Assembly: GCA_964622325.1 (NCBI GenBank)
Contig: CAZUOJ010000005.1
Coordinates: 1-64,000, forward strand
DNA length: 64,000 bases
DNA from: JAJFUB01 sp964622325
Lineage (GTDB): Bacteria; Armatimonadota; Zipacnadia; Zipacnadales; UBA11051
Direction of reading: 5' to 3'
The notes below the pieces were generated by a model. That model saw only the letters and a list, made by a program, of their open reading frames with translations. It was not told the origin of the DNA and made no database searches. Both the position numbers and the translations under genes were made by a program. Below are positions 1 to 9,400 of this stretch, one piece after another; the first letter of the stretch is position 1, and each line of letters opens with the position of its first letter.

Positions 1-738
1 AAGCCGATGGCCTATACATTTGGCGATGCGAAAGCCTGTGTAGAAATCTGTGAAAAAACAGGCACAAAGCTGACATTCAATCATCAACGCCGTTATGGCA
101 AGCCTTTTGCCTTCGCGAAGCAAATGATAGACGAAGGCGTGATTGGCGAGCTGCAGCGAATTGAATTTGGCGTGGGCAATCTGTACGATTACGGCTCCCA
201 TAATTTTGATCTGGCTAATTGGTTTAATGGCGAGCGCTCCAGCCGCTGGGCGCTATGCGGCCTGGATTATAGCGTGGAAAATTTGATTTTTGGCACACAC
301 AATGAAAACAGCGCTCTGGCTGTGTGGCAATATGACAACGGCGTATTCGGCGTGGCGGCAACGGGAGAGGCCAGCGGCGCCGTAGGCTGTCACCATCGTA
401 TTGTGGGCAGCGAGGGGATTATTGAGATTGGCCGCGAAGGCGCGCCTGTGTTGCGTGTGTGGCGCCGAGGCCAAGATTGGGAGCCTGTGGATGTGGGCGG
501 AGAAAACTGTCATGGCCCGAATTTTATTGAGCGCTGCATTGCCGATGTTGTGGAATGTTTCAAAACAGGACGAGAATGTATGATGAACGCCCGCAATGCC
601 TTACGCGCCACAGAGCTGATATTTGCCTGCTGGGAGTCTGTGCGTCGTCGCGGAATCGTGCCCTTGCCGCTGGATATTGAGGACAATCCTTTGCTGGATA
701 TGATTGAGCGCGGCCAGCTCAAGCCCCGTAAGCCCTGA
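1..738 (+). CDS. Gfo/Idh/MocA-family oxidoreductase, 5'-truncated by the window
   Basis: This is the C-terminal two thirds of a predicted NAD(P)-dependent sugar or inositol dehydrogenase. The reading frame is open to base 1 and begins Lys-Pro-Met-Ala, which matches the EKPMA motif that closes the Rossmann domain in this family, so the nucleotide-binding half lies outside the window. The visible part has NHQRRYGKPF, the region where the family carries its substrate-side segment, and the mixed beta-sheet domain with GSEGIIEIG. No signal peptide can be judged. It is followed by a convergent CDF exporter. A second, complete Gfo/Idh/MocA gene lies at 22707-23702, and both probably serve sugar catabolism. 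Family is confident; the substrate is unknown. Confidence 0.88.
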   Translation, partial: KPMAYTFGDAKACVEICEKTGTKLTFNHQRRYGKPFAFAKQMIDEGVIGELQRIEFGVGNLYDYGSHNFDLANWFNGERSSRWALCGLDYSVENLIFGTHNENSALAVWQYDNGVFGVAATGEASGAVGCHHRIVGSEGIIEIGREGAPVLRVWRRGQDWEPVDVGGENCHGPNFIERCIADVVECFKTGRECMMNARNALRATELIFACWESVRRRGIVPLPLDIEDNPLLDMIERGQLKPRKP

Positions 739-771
739 CAGCGATCCGAAGGCAAAAGGCTAAGAATTGGC

Positions 772-786
772 GCTGCATTCAGCAGC
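772..786. terminator. weak hairpin between convergent genes
   Basis: GCTGC and GCAGC can pair around a 5-base loop in the 89-base gap between the oxidoreductase and the convergent CDF gene. There is no T run, so intrinsic termination is doubtful. Confidence 0.2.
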
Positions 787-827
787 CGCTCCTGCTCATT
801 GCTTCGCTGAGCTTTCTAATGCTGCTG

Positions 828-1772
828 CTATTGTGTCAATGGAGGAGAAGAGGAGGAATGAGGCAAGGGGGCTATGAGCTCGGCGGAAACGCTACAAGCT
901 CCCTCCTCCAGCTCAAAAGTCGTCTCCGTAATCCCAAAACGTTCCGCCAGCATCTCCCGCAACGCCTGACGCACATGTCGGCGCTGCTCTTCTGTGCGCG
1001 CGCTCACAACGACATGGGCATTCAACACAACAACATTAGAACACGGCGCCCACAGACGCACATTGTGCACATCGAGAACATCGGGAATCTGGCGCATTGC
1101 TGCCACAATTTCCAGCACATTTAAATGGCGCGGCACGCCTAATAGCAAAAGATGTCCTCCCTCCAGCAAAACGCGTCCGGCGCCGAATAGAATCAGCCCC
1201 CCAATCGCCGCCGAAAGCACAGCATCTGCTTGCCGCCATTGTGTTGTCGCCATAATGATAGCGGCCGCTAAAACGCCTATAGATGCCAGCATATCCCCGA
1301 GCACATGCCAATAGGCGCTCCGCACATTTAAATCCTGCTGATGGCTCGCAAGCCGCGTCGCCACAATTCCATTGCCTATTAAGCCCAGGACAGCAATCAT
1401 GAGCATAATATCCGTTTTGATTTCTGGCGGAGCCCAAAAGCGCTGCCACGCCTCTTGCCAAATCCACAACGCCATGCCCACGAGCAAAAGTCCGTTGGCC
1501 AGCGCGGCTAAAATCTCCAGACGATGCAGCCCAAAGGTGCGCGTCTGTGTAGGCATACGACAAGCCATGCGCAGGGCAATCCAGCTTAACAACAAGGAAA
1601 GCAAATCCGCCAGCACATGCGCTGCATCCGATAGCAGTGCCAGGCTGCCGCTCAGCCAGGCCCCCAGCGTTTCCGCGGCCAAAATGCCCAGCGTCACAAG
1701 CACAGCCCAGCCCAGATGACGGGATTTTACGCGATCAGTATGGCAATGAAGAGGAGCTGTTGCGTTAGCCAT
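828..1772 (-). CDS. cation diffusion facilitator (CzcD/ZitB-like)
   Basis: An inner-membrane exporter of Zn(II) or a similar divalent metal, driven by proton antiport. The 314 residues are normal for the CDF family. After a short His-containing N-terminus come about six membrane segments. The site-A motif SDAAHVLAD in TM2 and HVLGD in TM5 give the expected two metal-binding HxxxD / DxxxD pairs. A cytoplasmic C-terminal domain (roughly residues 205-290) contains the usual dimer fold with HNVRLWAPCSNVVVLNAHV. The start has only a weak Shine-Dalgarno sequence. No metal regulator sits beside it. Together with the ABC-3 transporter at 49-50.6 kb it is one of two metal-ion systems in the window. 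Metal specificity is not visible. Confidence 0.92.
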   Translation of the reverse strand: MANATAPLHCHTDRVKSRHLGWAVLVTLGILAAETLGAWLSGSLALLSDAAHVLADLLSLLLSWIALRMACRMPTQTRTFGLHRLEILAALANGLLLVGMALWIWQEAWQRFWAPPEIKTDIMLMIAVLGLIGNGIVATRLASHQQDLNVRSAYWHVLGDMLASIGVLAAAIIMATTQWRQADAVLSAAIGGLILFGAGRVLLEGGHLLLLGVPRHLNVLEIVAAMRQIPDVLDVHNVRLWAPCSNVVVLNAHVVVSARTEEQRRHVRQALREMLAERFGITETTFELEEGACSVSAELIAPLPHSSSSPPLTQ

Positions 1773-1928
1773 CGCTCAAGCCCAATTTTTCTATTGCACT
1801 GAGTGCTGATCTTTGACAGTGTGGGCCCCAGCACATTACGCCTCGGGCAAGCCGTTGGAAAAATGGCAACAAACAGACAGCTCTTCGAAGCTTGGAGCAC
1901 AACATCTCTTTTATGTTTTATGTCAACA

Positions 1929-1948
1929 TGGGCGTGATTTTACGCCCA
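1929..1948 (-). terminator. hairpin downstream of the flavoprotein gene
   Basis: A perfect 7-bp stem, TGGGCGT and ACGCCCA, closes a 6-base loop about 55 bases past the stop of the flavoprotein gene (read on the minus strand). The tail is not a clean T run, so termination is possible but not certain. Confidence 0.35.
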
Positions 1949-2000
1949 CACAGGGGCTGGCTCTCGCTTAGCGATTAGCCTCTAGCTGGAAAACTAAGAG

Positions 2001-2594
2001 CTAATAAACAAGTCGCGCGCCCGCTTCGCGGGCTTGTGTCAGCGCTTCCCAATGTTCGCCGATTTCGCCTGCCTGTTCCACTTTCGGGAAAATCAATTCT
2101 ATGCGTTCGCCATCCTGCGTCAGCACATCATGAAAATAGCGAATATTGAGCCGCAGGCCTTCTATCTGATCGGCTTTCTGCTGGCCCGCGACAGAAAGCA
2201 AGAGCAAATCCCGCCGCCGATTATCCGCGGCCACAGGCTGCTTCAGGCGATATTTGCGCGCCCAATAGGGCTGACAGCGATCTATCACCGCTTTTAATTG
2301 TGCGGGCACGCCGCCAAAAAATACAGGCGTGGCCACTATAAGCGCGTCCATATTGTCCAGCGCCTCATAAATGGGCCTCATATCGTCTTGCAACACGCAG
2401 CGTCCTGTGTCATAGCAGCCGCCGCACGCCTGACAGGGACGAATGGACATTTCATTTAAATGAAAAACAACGATTTGGGCGCCGGCCGCCTCCGCTCCTT
2501 GCAAAGCGGCGTGCAAGAGCAGCGCGCTATTGCCCTCTTTGCGGGGACTGGCTTGTAAGCCCACAATTAAGGGCTTCCTATGTTCAGCACTCAT
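2001..2594 (-). CDS. iron-sulfur flavoprotein / NADPH-dependent FMN reductase family
   Basis: A 197-residue cytoplasmic flavodoxin-like protein. The FMN phosphate loop SPRKEGNSALLL is near the N-terminus, followed at about residues 54-66 by CQACGGCYDTGRC, a compact four-cysteine cluster like that of archaeal and bacterial iron-sulfur flavoproteins. ATPVFFGGVPAQLKAVIDRC is the second flavin-contact region. The family passes electrons from ferredoxin or NADPH to unknown acceptors. The start is supported by an ideal AAGGAGG seven bases upstream. It lies 114 bases downstream of the heparinase-like gene on the same strand and could be co-transcribed with it. The physiological partner is unknown. 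Confidence 0.85.
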   Translation of the reverse strand: MSAEHRKPLIVGLQASPRKEGNSALLLHAALQGAEAAGAQIVVFHLNEMSIRPCQACGGCYDTGRCVLQDDMRPIYEALDNMDALIVATPVFFGGVPAQLKAVIDRCQPYWARKYRLKQPVAADNRRRDLLLLSVAGQQKADQIEGLRLNIRYFHDVLTQDGERIELIFPKVEQAGEIGEHWEALTQAREAGARLVY

Positions 2595-2708
2595 TTTGTC
2601 CTCCTTCTATCTTTTCTTTGGCCTCAAGCTAATTTTTCCCCTCTCCTGGCCGCAAGATAATTATCTGCAAGCCTCTCATCGTGATGGGGCGAAGGCAGAC
2701 TCGCTCAG

Positions 2709-5700
2709 CTATTTGGGCAGATGCAATTCCACAGGCACAGGCGCCTTGACTTGATAAATGCCAGGCCCCATGCGTCGTACGCTCACCGCATAAGGCCACA
2801 CAATTTCATCGCCGACGCCATAATCATAAATTTCAAACCAGGAATCTTTCGGGAATTGGGCGGCGAGCTTTTCCGCATTGGCTTCCGGATGTTGTTCGCG
2901 ATCAATCATCGCCCCGAATTGGCTGCGCATTTCATTGATGCGATATTCAGCCCCGCTTCGCTCATTGACAATCCGGGCGCCCTCATAATACGCGAAATGC
3001 TGCAAAGTAAAGGGCGTATTTGTTTTGACAAGATAATCTGCCGCGCCTGTGACGCGCCCTGTGCCAATGCACGAGTCCATATTCAATGTCAGCGCTACGC
3101 CCTCCGGCACGGCCCGGGCAGCTGTCACTTTATAGGCAAGGCGGCGCTTATTATTCACAAGAAACACATATTGGCCCACAATGGCCTCCACGACGGGCGG
3201 GGCAGGCGATACAATAATTGTCTCGTGGGCGCGATCCACTTTAACAATCTTGCCCCGAAATTCCGGCTGCGCGATTTTCACGCCGAAGGGCCCCTTAAAG
3301 ATTTCGGTCCCGCCGACAAGGCTGATCGCCGCGGGCTGGCCATTTTCTTCCGCATAGAGGCCAAAGCGTCCCGCAAAGCGAAGGCCTCCCGGCGCTGTGC
3401 GCAGGATTGTCGGATCTGCTGAAGCCATAAGATAATCCGTCCGCCCGGGCAAATGGACAACACAGCCTGCTGGCGCAAAGCCGCTTTCGTCCTCGCCGCT
3501 CAGGGGCAGCTTGGCCGCGTTTTGGATAACGGGCCTGTCGTAATATGTTTCCATCAGCGTGTAGATTTCGCTTTGGGCGCGCTCGGGGGCTTGCTTGTGC
3601 AGCATGATCCATTTCATCTCATAGGGCTTCCCGCCCGCCGGCGATGTCCCATCTGTTATGTTGACTTCCATCTCCGGACACGAGACAACATGCAGGCGGA
3701 ATTGCAGCCCCTCGCCTGTAGCCAGCTTCCACTGCGCCGTCCAGCCGCCATCGCTGCGCCCTTTTTCCACATTATAAAGATGGGGGAAGACAAAATGGAG
3801 GCCCCTCCAGCCGTATGTGCCATAGCTGCAGCCGTGGGCTTTGAGCCATTCCGGATCGCCGTAATTCACATCGGGCCCTGCCAGCGTCCCTGTGGGCTGT
3901 TTTGTCAGGCGCAGCCCGTCTGTGCGGAATTCGCCCTCCTGGCAGAAAAACGCCCACCAGTGATCCTTTCCTCCGCAAAGGCGATAGAAATCCACACAAT
4001 AAAATTGATCCGCCGAAACATGCACAAGCGCCAGCATCCGCCGCTGCCAGTAATCGGCCGGCTCTTCGGCTTTGACGCCCTCGTTGTTGTATTCATTATG
4101 AGCGCGGGCGCGGGCTTCAAAGACTTGCGCCACGCCGGCATCCGCAAAGAGCTGTGCCTGCGCCACGAGCGGCAAATATGGAAATTGCCGCGCCACATGA
4201 TGGCTGCTCCAGGAATATTCCCAATAGCCCCAATTCCGCGGATAGCCCATATGCTGCAAGATCACGCCCTGATGCGCCGCCAGGCCAATATCCAGAATGT
4301 CGTCTTGCGTGTGGCTCCGCGCCCGGCCATACATCATCCACAACGCTCGCTTGTGATCCCCCTGGCCGTCTCGCAAAATGGCGATGCCATAGCCATCGTG
4401 CAAACTGCTCGCGTCATTCCAATTGTCAGGCCATTTGGCGGCTTCTTTTTCGATTTCTTCTCGCGTATAGGGAAAATCAATAGAAGGGCGCCAGCTCTTT
4501 TTCTTGGCCAGCGCCCAGGCAAATTTCGGCTCCTTAAATAGTCTGTACGCATGCTCAAAAGCCGCGTCGCTGGCACTGTGATATGTGATTTTGCTGAGCT
4601 TTTCATAGCGCGGCCAGCTGCCCGTGTCGCCAATCAGCGGATATGTGCGATCAATCAACACTGTATCCATACAAAAATCAAAGATATTCCGATAGCGGCG
4701 CGATTTGCTCAGCGAAGGATATTTGTCATCGGGATAGACTTCCGGCCGTAATTGCTTGAGATGTTCAATCGCATCCACAATGGGGCCTAAGGCTTCGACA
4801 TGCATGGAATTGTAGCCGCCTGTGGATTCATAGGGCGCGCCGTCGCGGAAATAATCATTGGGGACGAATACGCGCATTTTTCCGGCCCCATCATAGAGCC
4901 AATCGAAAAATTCGTTGCCCCGCTTGTAATTCAAACATTCCGCCATTTTCGCCAAGCCCCATTGATGATGGGGCTCATTGGAATTGGTGGCCCCGTCCAT
5001 TGCCGCCTGCATCCATGTCGCCATTAAATTTTCCTCGATAAAGCGGCGCACATCTTCTCCTGTCTGGACCGGAAAGCCTTTCTTTTGCAAAAAAGTGATA
5101 ATCTCCGTGTCCTTATCAATGGCCTCAAAAATCTGATCATAAGCTTCGGCGTGCCGGACCTGATAGGAGGGCTGATCAATGGAATACACGGTGAGGCCTG
5201 TGGCGCCCAAAATAGGCCCTTCATCAAAACGGCCCTGGCCGAAGCGCTCCACTTGCGCCACTGTGTTACGATGCCGATGCTGCGTCATTGTGGCCAGATA
5301 AGCATATTCCACGGCCAGCCGGCATAAAGCCACCAGCGCCTTATGGACATAGCGCAAATCGCCTGTCGCCAGATACGCGCGCGCACACGCCGGCGCCACA
5401 GACAGCATCCGATGACAATACAGCTGACATAGCTCCGCAATGAAGCCATAATGCTTGCCATCGGGAGCCACATAGCCGCCGCCGATGCCGTCATCCGGAT
5501 AAGGGCCGCTTGTGAAATCATCCTGGCCAAAATTATTAGAGGGATACAGCTCATGGCCCACAGGACATTCAATCTTCCATTTATAGGGATACGAGGCCTC
5601 CTTTATCCACGGATAATAAGCTCTTCCCTTGTAAATTTCGGGGCCATGAACAGGGCAGCCGTACTGAATGTTGACCCAGTGCCACCGCGGAATTGTAGAA

Positions 5701-6233
5701 TCGGGCTGCATATTCCAGATATCGTCATCAGACATCTGCAGCCATTCTTCAGCGCGGGCGCCGGATTTGCGCGCGGCTTCTATTTGCGCTTCTGTCGTCA
5801 GCGTCTGTTTCTCTTTCAATTCGGGCAGACGCTCGCCGAGCGGCCAGCGGCGGGGCAACTGGATCCCCTTGAGCGTGCGAAACGCACACAAATCCGCAAA
5901 CGACCATATCGTTAAAGTGACGGTTACAGGGCCTTGGGGATGCGCAAATACGATCTGGACATTTTCGCCGGGCTTCACTGAACGAAAATAATAGCGACGC
6001 ACTTCCGCCTTTGTGGGAAGCGGCGTTTGATCCAGCAGCTTGACTTCCGGCGGCACAGAAACCTCTAATTGAGGCGCCTCGGGCGGCACTTTAATCGCAA
6101 TCATAAATAAACGTTCCACGCCCACAACATCTGGAGCATAGGCAATTCTGGGATCCATTTTCGCCTCCTGGGCACATATTAGCGCGGGCCACGCCACCCC
6201 CCATATAAGCCAAAGGAGCCTGAATTTCATCAC
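2709..6233 (-). CDS. secreted heparinase II/III-like polysaccharide lyase candidate
   Basis: A 1174-residue protein with a clear signal peptide (MMKFRLLWLIWGVAWPALIC, cleavage near residue 21). Residues of about 90-600 are Trp/His/Tyr-rich and helical, as in the alpha/alpha toroid of alginate lyase and heparinase II/III proteins. The later half (about 600-1170) is beta-rich, with the segment DGYGIAILRDGQGDHKRALW typical of the heparinase II/III beta-sandwich start. Such enzymes cleave uronic-acid-containing glycans by beta-elimination. Candidate catalytic residues lie in ATNSNEPHHQWG and APYESTGGYNS, but I cannot assign them firmly. Transcribed divergently from the CBM9 glycosidase gene, so the 256-base gap probably contains promoters for both. 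The substrate is unknown. Confidence 0.75.
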   Translation of the reverse strand: MMKFRLLWLIWGVAWPALICAQEAKMDPRIAYAPDVVGVERLFMIAIKVPPEAPQLEVSVPPEVKLLDQTPLPTKAEVRRYYFRSVKPGENVQIVFAHPQGPVTVTLTIWSFADLCAFRTLKGIQLPRRWPLGERLPELKEKQTLTTEAQIEAARKSGARAEEWLQMSDDDIWNMQPDSTIPRWHWVNIQYGCPVHGPEIYKGRAYYPWIKEASYPYKWKIECPVGHELYPSNNFGQDDFTSGPYPDDGIGGGYVAPDGKHYGFIAELCQLYCHRMLSVAPACARAYLATGDLRYVHKALVALCRLAVEYAYLATMTQHRHRNTVAQVERFGQGRFDEGPILGATGLTVYSIDQPSYQVRHAEAYDQIFEAIDKDTEIITFLQKKGFPVQTGEDVRRFIEENLMATWMQAAMDGATNSNEPHHQWGLAKMAECLNYKRGNEFFDWLYDGAGKMRVFVPNDYFRDGAPYESTGGYNSMHVEALGPIVDAIEHLKQLRPEVYPDDKYPSLSKSRRYRNIFDFCMDTVLIDRTYPLIGDTGSWPRYEKLSKITYHSASDAAFEHAYRLFKEPKFAWALAKKKSWRPSIDFPYTREEIEKEAAKWPDNWNDASSLHDGYGIAILRDGQGDHKRALWMMYGRARSHTQDDILDIGLAAHQGVILQHMGYPRNWGYWEYSWSSHHVARQFPYLPLVAQAQLFADAGVAQVFEARARAHNEYNNEGVKAEEPADYWQRRMLALVHVSADQFYCVDFYRLCGGKDHWWAFFCQEGEFRTDGLRLTKQPTGTLAGPDVNYGDPEWLKAHGCSYGTYGWRGLHFVFPHLYNVEKGRSDGGWTAQWKLATGEGLQFRLHVVSCPEMEVNITDGTSPAGGKPYEMKWIMLHKQAPERAQSEIYTLMETYYDRPVIQNAAKLPLSGEDESGFAPAGCVVHLPGRTDYLMASADPTILRTAPGGLRFAGRFGLYAEENGQPAAISLVGGTEIFKGPFGVKIAQPEFRGKIVKVDRAHETIIVSPAPPVVEAIVGQYVFLVNNKRRLAYKVTAARAVPEGVALTLNMDSCIGTGRVTGAADYLVKTNTPFTLQHFAYYEGARIVNERSGAEYRINEMRSQFGAMIDREQHPEANAEKLAAQFPKDSWFEIYDYGVGDEIVWPYAVSVRRMGPGIYQVKAPVPVELHLPK

Positions 6234-6489
6234 GCCTCATCTCCTTTTAGCAAATAGCTTGTTTTGACAATGCCGGCGCGATTGTTATTCGTTTTTCGTC
6301 TCTGTTCACAAGCTACTGCTTGTCCCTTCGCCGCCGTGATTTTTTTTCCTGCTTGGCAGGATCTCCCGGAAAAAGGCCTTTTCCCCGCAAAACGCCGCCA
6401 CTGAGCCAACTGAGAAAAGGAGAGAAGCCATGCCCAAAAGAAATTTCCTTTGTGTTTTTTCTTCCTCATAAACAAACAGGAGGCGTGCC
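6234..6489. promoter_or_regulatory. divergent intergenic region of the glycan island
   Basis: 256 bases separating the heparinase-like gene (minus) from the CBM9 protein gene (plus). AGGAGG precedes the plus start and AAGGAG precedes the minus start. A TTGTCA element about 50 bases upstream of the minus gene is a possible -35, with no good -10. A CCTGC/GCAGG hairpin with eight T's on its left is present. No operator could be assigned. Confidence 0.4.
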
Positions 6490-9400
6490 ATGCGTAAATG
6501 GGCTTTTTGGGCTCTTGTGTTCATTTTCAGCAGCGTTGTCCTGGCGGCGCCAACCGCAATAGCTATTCGGCGTCAAGGCGAGATACAACTGGACGGCAAA
6601 TTGGAGGAGCCCGCCTGGCAACAAGCCCCCTGGCACGGCGATTTTGTCTCCGCCAGCGCAGCTGTGGAAGGGCAAAATCCCCCCGCGGCTGTGCAAACAC
6701 GCTTTAAAGTGCTTTTTGACGAAGAGGCCTTATATGTGGGCATAGAATGCGATGAGCCGCAGCTGGACAAGATCGTCGCTCGTTATACGGAACATGATCA
6801 GGATGTTTATCAGGATGACTGTGTAGAGATATTCCTCGCTCCCAGCAGCGATGGGCGCTATTATTATCATTTTGTCATTAATTCCAAAGGAGCCTATTTT
6901 GATGATTTTGGGGCGGATTATGGCCTCGTGCACGCCAAGCTGTGGGAATTCCCCTTGCAAGTGGGCACGGCCCTGGATCCGGCGGCGCAAAAATGGCGCG
7001 TCGAAGCGCGGATTGCTTTTGCAGGGCTGGATATTCGCGAAAGCGCGCCGCCGGAATGGCTTTTTAATGTGACACGGGAGCGTTATGCTGGCGGCGCCCA
7101 GGAGCTGTCCACCTGGAGTCCCTTAAAGGGCAATTTCCATGCCCCGCGCTTGTTTGGCAAGCTGACAGGGCTGAAGGCGGATTTTCGGCGTTTTGCCTGG
7201 AATATCGCGGCGCCCCAAATCACAATCAGCGGCGACGGCAGCGGACGGCATCAGCTGTCCTTGAAGACAAACATCACGAACAACACAGCGCAAAGCCGTC
7301 GGATATTGCTCTCCGCTCATCCCTTTTTGCGCCCGGAGGCGGCTGTGCAAAGCGAGCCACAAGATTTAGCGGCGGGCGCCACAGCACTTTTTGCGCTGCC
7401 TCCTGTTATGCTTGCGGGCAGCCCCCGGCAGGCTGTGATACAATTCAATATCCTGGACGCAGACACGAAGCAGCCCCTCAAAATCGCCGTCAAACATCTG
7501 GATACAGAATATCGGCCCCTGTCGCTGGACATCATTCAGCCTAATTATCGGCAAAATATTTATGCGACCCAGAATGTGTCTGAGATTATCTTCCGCGTGA
7601 CGCTGGCTCCGGATGTGGCAGCCCAGAGCGCGCAGATTCAGTATAGCCTGTTGAATGCCGCCGGGCAGATTATCCGGGAGGGCAAAGCCGCTAAAGGCCA
7701 ATGGGGGGCGCCGTTGAAGCTCGAGGCGGCCCGACTCCCTCAGGGCATATATACATTGCGGGCGCGCGCGCTTAATGCCACGGGGCAAACAATCCACGAA
7801 ATCGCCACTACAATCCGCAAATTGCCCCCCGCCCAGGGCAGCGAAGTGCGGATAGACGAAAAAGGCAACATCCTGGTCAATGGCCAGCCCAAGATTTTCA
7901 TTGGCTGGTACGGCAGCATCCCCACAGAGGATCCCCGGCCGGATGTTGTCGCCCTGCAAAATGTCCAGACGCCCGTTGTGCTGATAGGCCCGGATCCAAA
8001 GCCCGTGCGGGAGGCTTTTGCCCGGGGCGTGTATTCCATTGTGAGCATTGAGCCGGGGCGTCTGTATCATACTTTTAGCTGGTGGCGCAATCCGCAAATC
8101 ACTTTACATCAGGAGATTACAAAGCAGGATGCGCCCAGCGAAGAGTTTATCAGCTATCTTAAGCAGCTTGTGGATTGCGTGAAAAATGAGCCCGGGCTGC
8201 TGGGCTATTATCTGGCGGATGAGCCCGAAATCAACAATGCACGTTCCGCCTATCTGGAAGCCATTTATCAGCGTATGCAAGAGCTGGATCCATATCATCC
8301 TGTGTTCATCACGAATGACACTCTGGATGGCATTGTGACACATGGCTATCGGGCCTGTGACATTCTCAATCCTGATCCTTATTCGCCCGAGCCGGAATAT
8401 GTGCCGAATTTCATGAAGCGTTGTCAGGAAGTGCTGCGGCGGGGCCAGACGATTATGATGACGCCCTGGCATTCCAGCGGCCAGGCGCATTTTATGACGG
8501 CCTGGGGCACAGCTCCGCCCTATTCGTATCGGACAATGCGCATGCAATATTTGCAGGCTCTGGCGTATGGCTGCCGCGGCTTCACCGGCTATACATCGGC
8601 ATTCTTTATGCCGGAGATTGAGCTGCGTTACGGGCTGCCTCATATCTGGCGCGAAGTGCGGCTGCTGGAGCCGGCCTTAGCCAATCCTCTGGAAAAGCCC
8701 CTGGCGGAAGCGGATGCGGAAATGATTACATGGGCGGGCAGAGGGGGCGCTCATATCTATCTCATCGTGGCGAATCATAAGCCTGGCACACGCCGCGTCA
8801 AGATTTCCTGCCCTGCGCTGGCGCCAGCAAAACAACTTTATGTTGTCAGTGAAGGGCGCATTGTGCCTGTGACAAAAGGCAGCTTCACGGATCGCTTTGC
8901 TCCAGGAGAGGCGCGCATTTACACGACAAATCCCCAGGCGGCTCAATTGCCCACAATGCAGGAGATAGAAAAAGAGCTGGCGGAACGGAAAGCCGCCAGC
9001 GCCAAGCCGGGCAATCTTTTGCATTATGCGCGGGGCATTCGGGCACGGGCTTCCGAAGGATATTATGCTCCGTGGTTCCATCAATACTATTATTACGCCT
9101 GCAATGGCCTCACAGATGATTTGGGCTGGCATCTTTCGCATACAGACAAGCCGGCCTGGCTGGAAATCGCCTTGCCGGAAGCCAAAAACATTGGCCGTGT
9201 TGTCCTGTATACGCCGAATTTGCGGGATTACGACCTCCAATTTCAGGGGCCCGAGGGACGGATTGTAGTGGCGGAAATACGGGGGAATGCCCGCGAAGTG
9301 GCGGAACATCATTTCCAGCCGCCCATTCCCACTTTGAAGTTGCGGCTCACTGCCTTAGCGGTCCGCGGAGGCGAGGGCACTAAAAACGCCATTGTGCGGG

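Noticed and set aside
3453..4541. 362-residue open frame on the plus strand
   Set aside because: Antisense to the heparinase-like gene, no recognisable fold, no ribosome site.
6331..6360. T8 run next to a CCTGC/GCAGG hairpin
   Set aside because: The T run lies on the 5' side on the plus strand and becomes an A run on the 3' side on the minus strand, so it does not form a terminator in either direction.
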